From assembly GCA_029747015.1 (NCBI GenBank), contig JAKOGI010002421.1, positions 47,062 to 111,061 on the forward strand: 64,000 nt of DNA, written 5' to 3'. The stretch comes from Carnegiea gigantea (lineage: Eukaryota; Streptophyta; Magnoliopsida; Caryophyllales; Cactaceae). The stretch's first letter is position 1. Each line of letters opens with the position of its first letter. A program made the translations under genes and the position numbers. This document shows, piece by piece, positions 9,350 through 20,004 of this stretch. The notes beneath the pieces are model-generated. The model was not told where the DNA came from. It ran no database searches and saw nothing but the letters and a program-made list of their open reading frames with translations.

Positions 9350-10579
9350 TGATGGAGATCCCTCCATGCCCTTTGATTTAAAGAATCAAATCAAGGCTAG
9401 GTAATTTTATTTTGGTGATTAAAGGATGAATGATTCATCCTAGTTTTGTTTAAGGACCTAAAACAGCAGGTCAGGTTTGTTTTCACAGCAAACCCGGTTT
9501 TTGAGAGGTTAATTACGTCAAACCCTTTAAGGTTTAAGTCCAATATTTTGCATTGGGATTAAAGTTCAAGAAGTCAGCTTTGCAACAAAAAAAGTTTCAT
9601 CCCATTTGGACTTCATTTGCCCTCTCAAATTGGCTAATAAACCCAAGCTATACAAACTGCCAGTTCAGACAGATTGTACCCGGTTTTTGGGTATGTATTT
9701 AGACAAGCTTAATGGTGGTTTAAATCTTGGATTTTTACCTTCTTAGAATCCTCAAGATGTCCCCTTTCAAGCCCCTGCATTACTTTTCCATCATTCCACT
9801 CGAAGAAAGGGAGAACAAGATGTTTTGCCAAACCGGCCAGATTAGCACCTAATCTGCACGGTTTAATATTTTAGCTTGAAGGCCCCACTTAAACTTTGTT
9901 TAACCTTAATTTCTTGGTTGGGGGGGTTATACACATCCTAAACTTTCCTCCCATGGTCTAAAAACAGAATCATACTCACTTTTGCTAGGGTTAAACTCAG
10001 TCACAAAACCGGTCAGTTTCTGTCCAAAGAACCCGGTTTGACAATCCGGTTTGTGTTTGCCCTCACCGGTGGGTTTGCTTCACTTCAGCTGATATGGCAC
10101 GTCCTCCAAGGCTGGGCACACGTCCCAAGGCTTCAATGAGCAGCTGCTACCTTGAAAAGAACAGCCAATAAGAGAAGAGAGACAAAGAAGGATGTTCCTT
10201 GCTTCCCATTGGCCAGCCGTAAAGTGGCTTGTGCTTTTCGGCTGAAGCATGTGCATTCTTGCTGAGTTTCCAGCTGCTTGGGCTTAAGTACAAGTCAATT
10301 AAAGTTGTAATAACTATTAGTCTTGCTTTCCTTGTTGTTTCAAATGTGTTAGACTAGTTTAAGCAAGCATGTATTTTAGATTAGCACAAATCAGCTTGTT
10401 TTGCGCTTAATAGCTTTCCTCCTTAGGAGGGAAAGGTGAGGTGTGTGCTTGTATGGCTGCTAGTTTGCTTATTTAAAGGCACACAGCCCCCCCTTGTAAT
10501 ATATCAGATTTTGAAAGAAAACCTCTTTGAGAGCTTTGTGCTTTCATGCCTTAGTGCAACCAAATTCCAACTTGCTTAT

Positions 10580-10704
10580 CCTTAATCTAGTCAATTAAGG
10601 TGGTGATCAAGTAGGTTTTAATCTTGAATTAAGTGGTGTTTCTGTATCTTAACCTAAGGTTAAAGACTCTAAACTTAAGTTTGGTGGTGATATCTGTATC
10701 CAAA
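10580..10704 (+). promoter_or_regulatory. Stem-loops S1 and S2 (two copies) in B1 LTR
   Basis: S1 has a stem CCTTAAT/ATTAAGG (10580-10600). The first S2 has TTAAG/CTTAA around TGGTGTTTCTGTAT (10629-10652). The second has TTTGG/CCAAA around TGGTGATATCTGTAT (10680-10704). Confidence 0.6.
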
Positions 10705-10968
10705 CATTGAGTTTAGCCTATCCTTTCCTTGCTTTATGCAACCAGATTTAAGGTGAATTAAGGTGAGATTATTAAACTTGAGTTTTTGAGTTAGTAATCT
10801 TTCACTTTGAAGCTCCTTCACATCCCTACATTCCCACACCATTCATACTCTCCATTCCATCCATAATCACAACCTAGACTATCCCAAAAGATCTAGCAAA
10901 CATCCCCTCTTCAAAGCAACTCCAACCGTGCAAAGTGAGAAGACTAAGTCACGGCCGACAGAATTTTG

Positions 10969-11004
10969 GCACGGCCATGCCGTGTCCATAGGCACGATCG
11001 TGCC
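10969..11004 (+). repeat. GC-rich hairpin couplet inside B1 3' LTR
   Basis: This is the same module as at 8243-8278. The second half reads GCACGATCGTGCC, a perfect palindrome in its core. Confidence 0.7.
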
Positions 11005-11228
11005 ACCTCAAGGCCGTCTTGTTTCACTTGTTTGCTTCATGTTCTTGGTGGGTTTTAGCTTGGTGTCCTCCTTTACTTAAGGCAATCATCACAATTCATG
11101 TGTTTACTGCCTCACAACCAGCTTATTGCATACCAATTGCCTTAGTTTTCTCTTGAATGTATCTTCCTTGGTTTGTAAGCTTTCACTCTTAATTTGAGTA
11201 TTAGCTTAGACCCTCGGCAGGTACATCA

Positions 11229-13969
11229 CAAATAGACCGGCCTACCGCATGAACCCTCAAGAGACACAAGAGGTTCAAAGACAAGTGGATGAGCTCCTAG
11301 CCAAGGGCTTGATCCGTGAGAGCTTGAGTCCATGTGCCGTTCCGGCTCTACTTGTGCCCAAGAAAGATGGGAGCATGAGAATGTGTGTTGATAGTAGAGC
11401 TATCAACAAGATCACCATCAAATACCGGTACCCTATCCCAAGGTTGGAGGATTTGCTAGATGAGCTTCATGGGGCCACTATATTCTCAAAGATTGATCTA
11501 AGAAGTGGCTATTATCAAATACGGATCTTTGAGGGGGACGAATGGAAGACGGCTTTTAAAACCAAGAGTGGCCTATATGAGTGGCTTGTCATGCCCTTTG
11601 GTTTGACTAATGCACCAAGCACATTCATGAGGCTAGTGAACCAAGTTCTCAAACCATTCATTGGGAGATATGTCGTTGTGTATTTCGACGACATTTTGGT
11701 GTATAGCCGTGGAGAAGAAGAGCACTCCAAGCACTTGCATGATGTTTTAAGTGTCTTGGCACAAGAGCAACTTTATGGCAACCTAGAGAAGTGCCACTTC
11801 TTCACTCCTCAAGTGAAGTTCTTGGGGTATGTGGTGTCGGCCGAAGGCATTCAAGTGGATGAAGAGAAGATCAAGGCCATCCGTGAGTGGCCTACCCCCA
11901 TGTCAATCCAACAAGTCCGGAGTTTCCATGGTTTGGCTTCCTTTTATAGGAGGTTTGTGAGCAATTTTAGCTCAATCATGGCACCCATGACCGAGATCCT
12001 TAAGGCCAAGCACTTCGAGTGGAATGAGAAGGCCCAACATGCCTTTGAAGAAATCAAGGAGAGGCTCACTAGTGCACCCATCCTCGCACTACCTAGCTTT
12101 TCCAAAGTTTTTGAGGTAGAATGTGATGCGTCCGGTGTTGGCATTGGGGCCGTGTTGTCACAAGAGAAGAGGCCCATTGCTTATTTTAGTGACAAGCTCA
12201 ATGACGCCAAAAGGAAGTATTCTACATATGACAAGGAGTTCTATGCCTTAGTGAGGGCATTGGAACATTGGCGGCATTACTTGGTTGGAGGCGAGTTCAT
12301 CCTCCATACGGATCATCAAGCCTTGAAGTTCATCCAAGGACAACATAAGCTCAATCCACGACATGCCAAGTGGGTAGAGTTCTTACAATCCTTTCACTTT
12401 GTGATCCACCACAAATCCGGCCAAATGAACAAAGGGGCCGATGCATTGTCAAGGAGATATCTCTTGCTCTCTGCTCTTGAATCCAAGGTACTTGGGTTTG
12501 AGTGCATCAAGGCTATGTATACCCAAGATGAAGATTTCAAGACCATCCTTGAAAAGTGTTCTAGCCATGCCCACGGTCCTTTCCACCTAGAGGACGGATT
12601 CCTCTTCAAGGGAAACCGACTTTGCATTCCTAAATGTGGGTTTAGAGAGCTTTTGATTCAAGAACTCCATGGGGGAGCTCTAGCCGGTCATTTTGGAGTT
12701 GAGAAGACATGCTCTATGCTCAAGGGGCATTACTTTTGGCCCAAAATGTCAAGAGATGTGGAGCACTTCATCAAAAGATGCTCTACTTGCCAACTTGCTA
12801 AGGATCACATACGGCCTCAAGGTCTTTACACCCCCTTGCCGGTTCCTCAAGGGCCTTGGGAAGATATTAGCTTGGACTTCATCACGGGGTTACCAAGGAC
12901 TCAAAGGCACAAAGACTCTATCATAGTAGTGGTTGATAGATTCTCCAAGATGGCCCACTTCGTAGCATGTCACACCACCTTTGATGCTTCACAAGTGGCC
13001 AATCTTTACTTCAAAGAGATTGTGCGGTTGCATGGAATACCAAGGAGTATGGTGTCCGATCGTGACACTAAGTTCTTGAGTCATTTTTGGCTCACATTAT
13101 GGAGGAAGCTTGGTACTCACCTCAAATTCAGCACCTCATGCCACCCCCAAACGGACGGCCAAACCGAGGTAACAAACCGCACTTTAGGCACATTACTTCG
13201 GGTCTTGGTGAAGAAGAACATTAAAAGTTGGGATGAACTACTTTGCCATGCGGAGTTTGCATTCAACCGAGCCCCAAGCAAGGCCACGGGCCTCTCACCC
13301 TTCCAAGTTGTGTATGGCAACAACCCACGGACTCCCATTGATCTTGTTCCTATTCCTAACCCCAATAAATTTAGTTGGGAAGCCGAGAAGAGAGCAAAGG
13401 AGGTCCAAGAGCTTCATGCTAAGGTGAGAGAAAGGATTCAAAAGTTCAATGAGCAAGCTAAGTCCTATGCCAACATGAAGAAGAGAGAAGCTCATTTTCA
13501 GCCCGGGGACCTAGTGTGGGTCCATTTGAGGAAAGAAAGGTTCCCAAGCAAGCGGAAATCCAAGTTATTACCAAGATCGGATGGGCCATTTGAAGTCCTT
13601 GAGAAAATTGGTCCAAATGCATACAAGATAGACCTCCCCGGAGACTATAGGGTGTCCGCCACTTTCAATTTGGCTGATTTAAGCCCATACTATGATGAAG
13701 AAGAAGAGTTGCCGAGTTTGAGGTCAAACACCATTCAAGCTGGGGGGAAAGATGGGGACCATCATGATCAAACTCCAAATGCACAACCAGCAACTCCACA
13801 CACCCCCTCAAGCCCCAAGGAAGTCAAGAACATCCATGCCTTGGTCAAGGAAGTCATAGAGCATTCGGACGGAACATGGGCAGATTCAACCGGAAATTGG
13901 CCCGATTTTGTGCATCTTTTGGGACTTGAAGGTGAGGGGATGAACGACTGCCTTGCCCCCTCTCTTTAA
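11229..13969 (+). CDS. pol: C1 pol: RT, RNase H, integrase (5' part missing)
   Basis: This is an unbroken frame of over 900 codons; no true start is expected because pol is part of a gag-pol polyprotein. Counting from Met 11249: RT with [12 protein letters not shown] and YFDD near residue 145; RNase H with [10 protein letters not shown] (near 289), HTDHQALKF (near 353) and GADALSRR (near 397); integrase HHCC finger ending CSTCQLAK (near 511); catalytic D in SLDFITG, D in VSDRDTKF and E in TDGQTEV (near 541, 604 and 635); and a GPF module (near 777). The last roughly 70 residues are encoded inside the 3' LTR and include KNIHALVKEVIEH. There is no chromodomain. This is the longest pol in the window without visible defects. 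Confidence 0.93.
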
Positions 13970-14867
13970 GTTTGAGATGTTAGGAATCCAATAAAACAAG
14001 TTGCAAAGGATTCGGAGGTCGTTTGGTTAGTCAATCAGCAAGATCTTTCCAAGTGCGCAGGCTAGGCGCCAAAACAGCAGCATCCGAATTAAGGAGGAAT
14101 TTGGACCACCAACTTAAGTCCACTCATTCTGAAATTTTGCAGCATGAAAGGGGACTTAAATATTTATCAAGTCAAGGGTTCAAATCCCATCCAAAGCACC
14201 GCATTGTGTTGGTTTTACCCAGCCAAAAGGACAAGCAAAACACCCCTTTAACCGGTTTCTTCCTAGCCGGTACAAGTGGGTTGATTTCTTGGGTTTTGCT
14301 TCATCCACTTGCTGAATAGATTACTTTTTCTGCATTTTAGGACCATTATAAGCTTGACACATCACTTAGGAGGCATCATGGCCCCTAAAGAAGTAGATTA
14401 AGCTAGTAGTGATGTGTTAAGCTAGATGAGTGATGGATGTAATGTGTTTCCCTCTCCCAAATGTACTTGTCCTTGTTTTTACTGCATGGAAAGGGGGGGA
14501 ACTCGGCCATAAGCTGATAAAAACCAGCTTGAGCCTCATTTTGGAACCAACTTGAATGAAATGCAATTGTGAGTTCTCAAACTCTCTCCACAAAATTCCT
14601 AGTGTTGTATCTTGAGCTTGGCAACTCAAGTGGGTCTCTAGGTCTCTTTCTCTCAACTAGAAGGTGATTAAATTCTGTAACTAGTTGATATAAAGAGATT
14701 GCCCAAGTGTTCTCCAAGGGTGGCTCCTAGGATTATCCCTTGAAAGGCCACTTGATTATCCCAAACTCTTGATTTTCCTATCCGTTATGGTTTTCCTTCT
14801 CCTTGTGTCAAGCAATCCACTTTGAAGTAAGTTGTGAGTGGTTCTTCTCCCTTACAACCCTCCATCA
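13750..14867 (+). repeat. C1 3' LTR
   Basis: The 1118-bp LTR matches 41666-42786 and 47407-48524. The first base is A where the other copies have T, so the terminal TG is AG here. The pol frame continues to 13969. Confidence 0.94.
14611..14688 (+). promoter_or_regulatory. Stem-loops S1 and S2 in C1 LTR
   Basis: S1 has CTTGAG/CTCAAG around a GGCAA-containing loop (14611-14630). S2 has TCAACTAG/CTAGTTGA (14653-14688), with a 20-nt loop containing GGTGATT and TTCTGTA. Confidence 0.6.
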
Positions 14868-15229
14868 ATTAAGCTTAAGAAATCATATACCCAAAACCGC
14901 GTACATTCTGGTTCAGTCTGGCAGTTTGGATACCTTGGGTTTATTGGTTAATTTGAGAGGGTAAATGAAGTCCAAATCGGATAAAACTGTTTTGGTGCAA
15001 AGCTGACTTCCTAAACTTCAAATCCAATGCAAAATATTAAACTTAAACCTCAAGGAGGCCTAAGTAATTAAGCACTCAAAAATGGGTTTGCTACTGACTT
15101 AAACCCGTGACCTGCTATTTTATTACTTAAACAAAATAAGGACGATTTATTCATCCTTTGCGCTGCAAAATGAAATTACCTAGCTTGATTTGCTTCTTTA
15201 AATCAAGGGGCATGGAGGGATCTCCATCA
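14868..15229 (-). repeat. B2: minus-strand B LTR, 5' end only
   Basis: On the minus strand it begins at 15229 with TGATGGAGATC and follows the B LTR for about 360 bp, until C1 interrupts it. The rest should lie left of the window. To its right is B3 internal sequence with no polypurine tract, so B2 is a separate insertion into B3. Confidence 0.82.
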
Positions 15230-15322
15230 CGCTTCCAGAAATTCATCCCACTCAAAATTCGAACCACATCCCAAGCTTGAACCTAAACACAAACCGTAGC
15301 CAAGATAAGTTCTAGCATCAGT

Positions 15323-15901
15323 TTGGAAGAAAGATTTGATGCACTCATGAGGCCGCATGAGTTGATGTTCAGGGAAAGCCTAGGCCCTCCAAATAGAATT
15401 AACCCTGCACCTATGACCATTAAAAGGTGTTCTAAGTGTCAAGGCTTTGGTCACATAACCTTGGTCTACCCAAATCAAGAAACCATCACCTTGGCTGAAT
15501 GGGAGGCCGTGATGGAGAAAGAAACTACAGAGGGTCCAGAAAAGATCACAAGAAAAGAGGATGAAGCACAAGAGAAGGAAGTGCAAAACAATCTAGAAGA
15601 AGTTGAGGCGAGAAGAGATGTAGATGAAATGCTTGCATTGAGCTCGAACCATGCATAAAAGAGCCGTGAGCATCTATACCTTTTCCTCACTTTTTCTAAA
15701 TTGTTATCGAAGGTACCTAATTCTAAAATTAGGGCCTTTAAGGGAGGGAATTTGGATGCAACCAATGGTGCTTCCCCAAACCAGATTGGAATCAACATGG
15801 GGAATGAAAGGACAAGAGTCTCTAAGTTCAAGAGAGACTTATTTGAATGGCTGATTTTATTCCAGCCAAAATTGAATCAAGAAGAGGAGGTAATTACCTA
15901 A
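15323..15901 (+). pseudogene. B3 gag remnant with decayed zinc knuckle
   Basis: One reading frame contains a single stop (TAA 15656-15658). The N-terminal part is short, followed by a CCHC-like knuckle (CSKCQGFGHITLVYP, near 15430) in which the last Cys is Tyr. Next come TITLAEWEAVMEKE, as after the knuckle in J and L, and an acidic region. After the stop, the frame continues to KRDLFEWLILFQP, matching the end of the B1 protein. B3 therefore links the knuckle-bearing gag type with the B1 protein tail. The upstream gag domain and protease are absent. The copy is not functional. Confidence 0.7.
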
Positions 15902-15929
15902 TCTGATTTGTGGACAAATCTTTTTCAAC

Positions 15930-15939
15930 AAGGGGAGGA
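15930..15939 (+). other. Polypurine tract (B3)
   Basis: AAGGGGAGGA directly precedes the LTR at 15940. Confidence 0.8.
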
Positions 15940-17384
15940 TGATGGAGATCCCTCCATGCCCCTTGATTTAAAGAAGCAAATCAATTTAGGTAATTTCATT
16001 TTGCTGCCCAATGATGAATAAATCATCCAAATTTTGTTTAATAAATAAAGCAGCAGGTCACGAGTTGTTTCTAACAGCAAACCCATCTTTTGATAGCTTA
16101 ATTACTTAGGCCTCTTTGAGGTTTAAGTTTAATATTTTGCAATGGGTTTGAAGTTCCAGAAGTCAGCTTTGCAGCAAAACAAGTTTCATCCCATTTGGAC
16201 TTCATTTACCCATCAAATTGGCCAATAAACTCAAGATATACAAACTGCCCAGTTTAACCAGGATGTACCCGATTTTGGGTATGTGATTTCTTAAGCTTAA
16301 TGGGGGTTTAGGCTTAGATTTTTACCTTGTTTGATTCCCCAAGATGTTTACTTTCAGGTCCAAGCATTGATTTCCAATCATGCGCACAAGAAGATAAGAG
16401 ATCAATGCCTTTTTGTCAAACCGGCCACTTTTGACCCAAAACTGCACGGTGAAATGTTTTAGTAGAATTACCCTACTTAAACATGGTTTAACCTTGATTT
16501 CTTTGCAGGAGGGTTTGTACACACCCTAAGGTTTCCCCCCATGGCCTGAAAACAAAATCATGCTCTCTTTTGATAGGGTTAAAGTTGACTGCAAAACCAG
16601 GCTAGAAACTGTCGTGAACCCTGTTCAGCAGCACGGTTGCATTTTTCGTTCTCCTAAGGGTTTACTTCTTCCAATCCTGAGTGGCACACATCCCAAGATG
16701 TCTAGAAGAGCAATGATCAAGCTACAAAGTAATTGGCTATGAGAAGAACAACCAATGGGAAGCTCACTGCAAGGAACATGTCTCTTGAACCCTATTGGCT
16801 AGCCGAAAAGGACTTCACAACCTAGCTGCTGCCTATTTGTTTATTCTCTCTAAGCTGGCTGTATTAGGATTAAATAAGCATGATAATGTTGTAAACATCA
16901 TTTATTAGCTTTGTTTAATATTTTTGATGTAATTTGATTAAGTAGAAACAAGGTTAGTACACGATTAGCACTAACCGTGTAGATTAGCTTAAGTTAATAC
17001 CTTTCCTCCCTAGGAAGGACAGGTCTAGGTGTGTGCTTGTTTAGATAGGTGCTGGCTAGGCTTGTATTAAAGAGTTACACATGGCCATAGGCAAAACATA
17101 CCTCAGATTTGAATCAAAAACCAGTTGAGAGTATTTTTGCTTTCGTGCTTTTGCACATCCAAATACTAAACTTGCTTATCCCTAACTAGGCCGGTTAGGG
17201 TGGTGTTCAAGCTTAGTCTTAAACTTATCGAAGTGGTGTTTTTGTATCTTATTCAAGTTTAGGGGCCCTAAACTTTCGTCTGGTGGTGTTTTTGTATCCA
17301 AACAAAGGTTTAGAACCATCCATCTACCTTGATTATCCTCACGGGTTTCAGGTAACTTAGCTAAATTGCAGTTTGCATAAACCG
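15940..17384 (+). repeat. B3 LTR, first tandem copy, 3' truncated
   Basis: It starts TGATGGAGATC. S1 at 17180-17200 has stem CCCTAAC/GTTAGGG, both strands changed relative to B1. The copy stops within the region that corresponds to about 18820 in the second copy. Confidence 0.85.
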
Positions 17385-19044
17385 GATCCCTCCATGCCCT
17401 TGATTTAAAGAAGAAAATCAATCTAGGTAATTTCATTTTGCTTGCCGAAGGATAAATAAATCATCCAAATTTTGTTTAAGTAATAAAACAGCAACTTACG
17501 GGTTGTTCCAGAAGCCAACCTATCTTTTAGAAGCTTAATTACTTAAGCCTCATTGAGGTTTAAGTCTAATATTTGGCATTACGTTTGAAGTTTAGGAAGT
17601 CAGCTTTGCACCAAAACAAGTTTCATCCCATTTGGACTTCATTTACCCTCTCAAATTAGCCAATAAACCCAAGATATACAAACTGCCCAGTTCAACCAGA
17701 ATGTACTCAGTTTTGGGTATGTGATTTCTTAAGCTTAATGGTGGTTTAAGTTTTCGATTTTTACCTTTTTGGAATCCTCAAGATGTCTACTTTCAGGTCC
17801 AACTATTGAATTCCAATCATACCCAGAGGAAGTAAAGAGATCAAGTCATTTTGTCAAACCTGCCAGTTTTAGTCCAAAACTGCGCGGTTAAATGTTTTAG
17901 TAGAATTAACCTACTTAAACAAGGTTTAGCCTTGATTTCTTTATTGGGGGAGGGGTTTGTACACATCCTAAGGTTTCGCCCCATGGCCTGAAAACAAAAT
18001 CATGCACACTTTTGTTGATGTAAAAATTGGTTACAAAATCGGTCCAGAATCTGCCTTAGACCTGGTTTAAGAGCACGGCTGAAGTTTTCCTTCTCCAAGG
18101 GGTTTGCTACTTCCATTGCAAAGTGGCACACATCCCAAGCTGTCTAGAAGCACAATGATCAAGCTGCAAAGCAATTGGCCTTGAGAAGAACAACCAATGG
18201 GAAGCAAAGGCAGCAAAAGATGTCCTTGAAGCTCATTGGCTAGCCGAAAAGTGGTTCTACTTTACGGCTGCCCCTTTCCCTTTGCTGGATAAGCTGGTTG
18301 TATAAGGACTAAATAAGCATGGTTATATTGTAAACATCATTTATTAGCTTTGTTTAATGCTTTGAATGTAGTTTGATTAAGCTAGAACTAGGTTAGTACA
18401 CGGTTAGCACTAACCATGTGGATTAAGCTTAAGTTAATACCTTTCCCCTCTAAGAAGGTAAGGTCTAGGTGTGTGCTTGCTTAGATGGGTGCTTGCTAGG
18501 CTTGTTTAAAAGAGCAACACATGGCCACTTTGTAAAATATATCAGATTTGAATCAAAACCAGAATTGAGAGCATTGCTCTTGTTTCCCCTTAAACACTTC
18601 ACTTGCTTATCCTTAATTAGGCCGATTAAGGTGGTGATCAAGTAAGTCTTAACTCTTAGTTAGGTAGTGTTTCTGTATCTTAATTGAGGTTAAGGGCCCT
18701 AAAGTCAAACTTAGTGGTGTTTCTGTATCTAAGTGAGAGTTTAGACTGTCCTTTATTCGTCCTTCATCCACACGGGTTCAAGGGAAGCAAACTAAATTCA
18801 TTTGCTTAAACCGTGAGCTTAGTGAATTCTAGCTTTGATTTCTTTCAATCCTTCATACGTACCTCAAATTCCTTTCCCTTAATCATTTAGAATCCCTTGA
18901 TTCTAAATCCCATCCCCTATCTCACATTGTTGCTGCCTCACAACCAGCCTCTAACGTGCCAGTTGGTTTTTTATTGATTGTATTCTCTCTTGGCTTTAAC
19001 CTTTCACTCTTAAATTGAGTTTGAGTTTTAACCCTCCGGAGGTA
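17385..19044 (+). repeat. B3 LTR, second tandem copy, 5' tip missing
   Basis: It begins at GATCCCTCC and lacks TGATGGA. S1 is at 18611-18631 (CCTTAAT/ATTAAGG), and S2 at 18709-18734 has ACTTAG/CTAAGT around TGGTGTTTCTGTAT. It ends ...GGAGGTA, where the D LTR begins. Confidence 0.85.
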
Positions 19045-19526
19045 TGATGTATCTAGCCTCACCAATCACGCCAAATACATAGAGCTCAGAGTGCTTCTAG
19101 CAAAACAGATTGCAAATGAGCAAATCAGCAAGTTTGTAACTCGGACAGATTGTGGATGATTTGGGCAGAATGCAAGCGAAGGGGAATAGATAAAGCAAGA
19201 ACTTAAGACAAGAGATGGTCCAAACTAGACTGCATTCTGGCCGGTTTACTATAGGGCTGAATTTGACCAACCAAATGAACTCCGAATGACTTGAAACTTA
19301 TTTTATTAGAAAGATGACTTCGTAAGCTTGAAGAGGGTGAAGTTCCCCTTGCTACAAAGGGTGCACAAAACCAGGCCAGTTTTCAGTTGAACTGGACAGC
19401 AGGCTATGGTTCTGAGTTAAGGCATTTCTAACCATGGCGTGGATTTCCTAGACCTCCTTGACACTGCTCTAAACCTCCTTGACCTCCTCAGCTGCATTGG
19501 ACTCCTTGGCTTGATGGTCTCCATCA
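19045..19526 (-). repeat. D 3' LTR, short
   Basis: At 482 bp it is less than half the length of other LTRs here. Minus strand start TGATGGAGACC, end CATCA. I see no TATA box or S1/S2 pair, so it is probably internally deleted. Confidence 0.65.
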
Positions 19527-19732
19527 TTCTCCCCGACTAGGTTGGAGTTTGACTTCAAACTCGAAATTTCTTCATTTTCATCATAATATGGACTGAGGTC
19601 AGCTACATTGAAGGTGGCAGAAACTCCATAGTCACCAAAAAGGTCGATTTTGTAGGCATTGGGGCCAACTTTCTCAAGGATCTCAAAAGGGCCATCCGAC
19701 CTTGGCATTAGCTTGGACTTGCGCTTGCTAGG
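19469..19732 (-). pseudogene. pol: D integrase C-terminal fragment
   Basis: On the minus strand the frame covers KRKSKLMPRSDGPFEILEKVG, the GPF module and SATFNVADLSPYYDE, then enters the LTR and stops after AAEEVKEV, earlier than in other families. The upstream part is cut at 19732 by the M LTR. It is a fragment only. Confidence 0.8.
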
Positions 19733-20004
19733 TGATGGAGTCCCCACCACCATTGACATTGAAGAAGGTCCAACAAGTCCTACAAGGTTCATTTCAAGCT
19801 CCAAAGTCCAAGCCTTAGCTCACATTGTGGAAGAAAGTCTAAAGCAAGCACCCGGGTTCAAAGATAATTTTTTACCCAGACTTGTTCACTTAATTACTTA
19901 AGCTACATTATAGCTTAAGTCCTGAATTTTTACATTTTTGGAAACCTTAAGATGTCCCCTTCCAAGCCCCAGCATCAATTCCCAATCATATACCTCGGAA
20001 GAGG
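19733..20004 (+). repeat. M LTR, left part
   Basis: It begins TGATGGAGTCCCC. The first roughly 170 bp are open in the frame typical of LTR-encoded pol tails (KVQALAHIVEESLKQAPG). From about 19885 it resembles the B LTR body. It breaks at 20004, where E is inserted, and resumes at 38383. Confidence 0.65.

Larger units (their letters stand above)
8132..11228 (+). mobile_element. B1: non-autonomous element with large LTRs and small internal region
   Basis: The right part of the 5' LTR (8132-8502), primer site, a single small gene and the full 3' LTR (9350-11228) are present; the left part of the 5' LTR is beyond A2, outside the window. With 1.9-kb LTRs around about 850 bp of internal DNA, it resembles the LARD/TRIM class of dependent elements. 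It interrupts the pol region of C1: sequence resumes at 11229 with the same protease-RT linker seen uninterrupted near 44900. The expected TSD copy is CAAAT at 11229-11233, with the left copy outside the window. Confidence 0.88.
9350..11228 (+). repeat. B1 3' LTR
   Basis: The 1879-bp LTR runs from TGATGGAGATC to GGTACATCA. A TATTTAAAG TATA-like box is near 10470. S1 is at 10580-10600 and two S2-type stem-loops are at 10629-10652 and 10680-10704. A GC-rich couplet is at 10969-11004. Compared with the B3 LTRs it has a different roughly 220-bp block (10860-11080) around the couplet. Confidence 0.93.
11229..14867 (+). mobile_element. C1: Ty3/gypsy element, right half (pol and 3' LTR)
   Basis: The copy resumes after B1 in the protease-RT linker, carries an uninterrupted RT-RNase H-integrase and ends with a 3' LTR (13750-14867). 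It is nearly identical to C2, so the missing gag, protease and 5' LTR should lie left of the window beyond B1. On the right it abuts a minus-strand B LTR fragment, into which it must have inserted; ATTAA (14868-14872) is the expected TSD copy. Confidence 0.92.
15230..19044 (+). mobile_element. B3: decayed B element with tandem 3' LTRs
   Basis: It contains an internal remnant (15230-15939) with a gag-like frame, a polypurine tract and then two LTR copies head to tail. The first copy lacks about 300 bp at its 3' end and the second lacks about 8 bp at its 5' end; they join at 17384/17385. The second ends at GGTA, where D begins, so the final CATCA has been displaced by D. This is the outermost host of everything to its right. 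Confidence 0.78.
19045..19732 (-). mobile_element. D: minus-strand gypsy fragment (3' LTR and end of pol)
   Basis: An LTR-like block (19045-19526) and the last roughly 200 bp of pol are present on the minus strand. At 19733 the sequence switches to the start of a plus-strand LTR (M). The rest of D would lie beyond M and its insertions, right of the window. AGGTA (19040-19044) is the expected left TSD. Confidence 0.7.

Noticed and set aside
8132..11228. Host gene in the long B region
   Set aside because: All of it is accounted for by B LTRs and the small internal frame. No splice-supported or conserved host protein was recognised.
13700..13969. Chromodomain at the integrase C terminus
   Set aside because: I see no aromatic cage or chromodomain-like strand pattern after the GPF module; only the short LTR-encoded tail is present.
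14023..14319. About 100-codon frame in all three C LTRs (also 41939-42256 and 47680-47997)
   Set aside because: It begins at TTG, lies in U3 and is repeated only because the LTRs are near-identical. No independent support.
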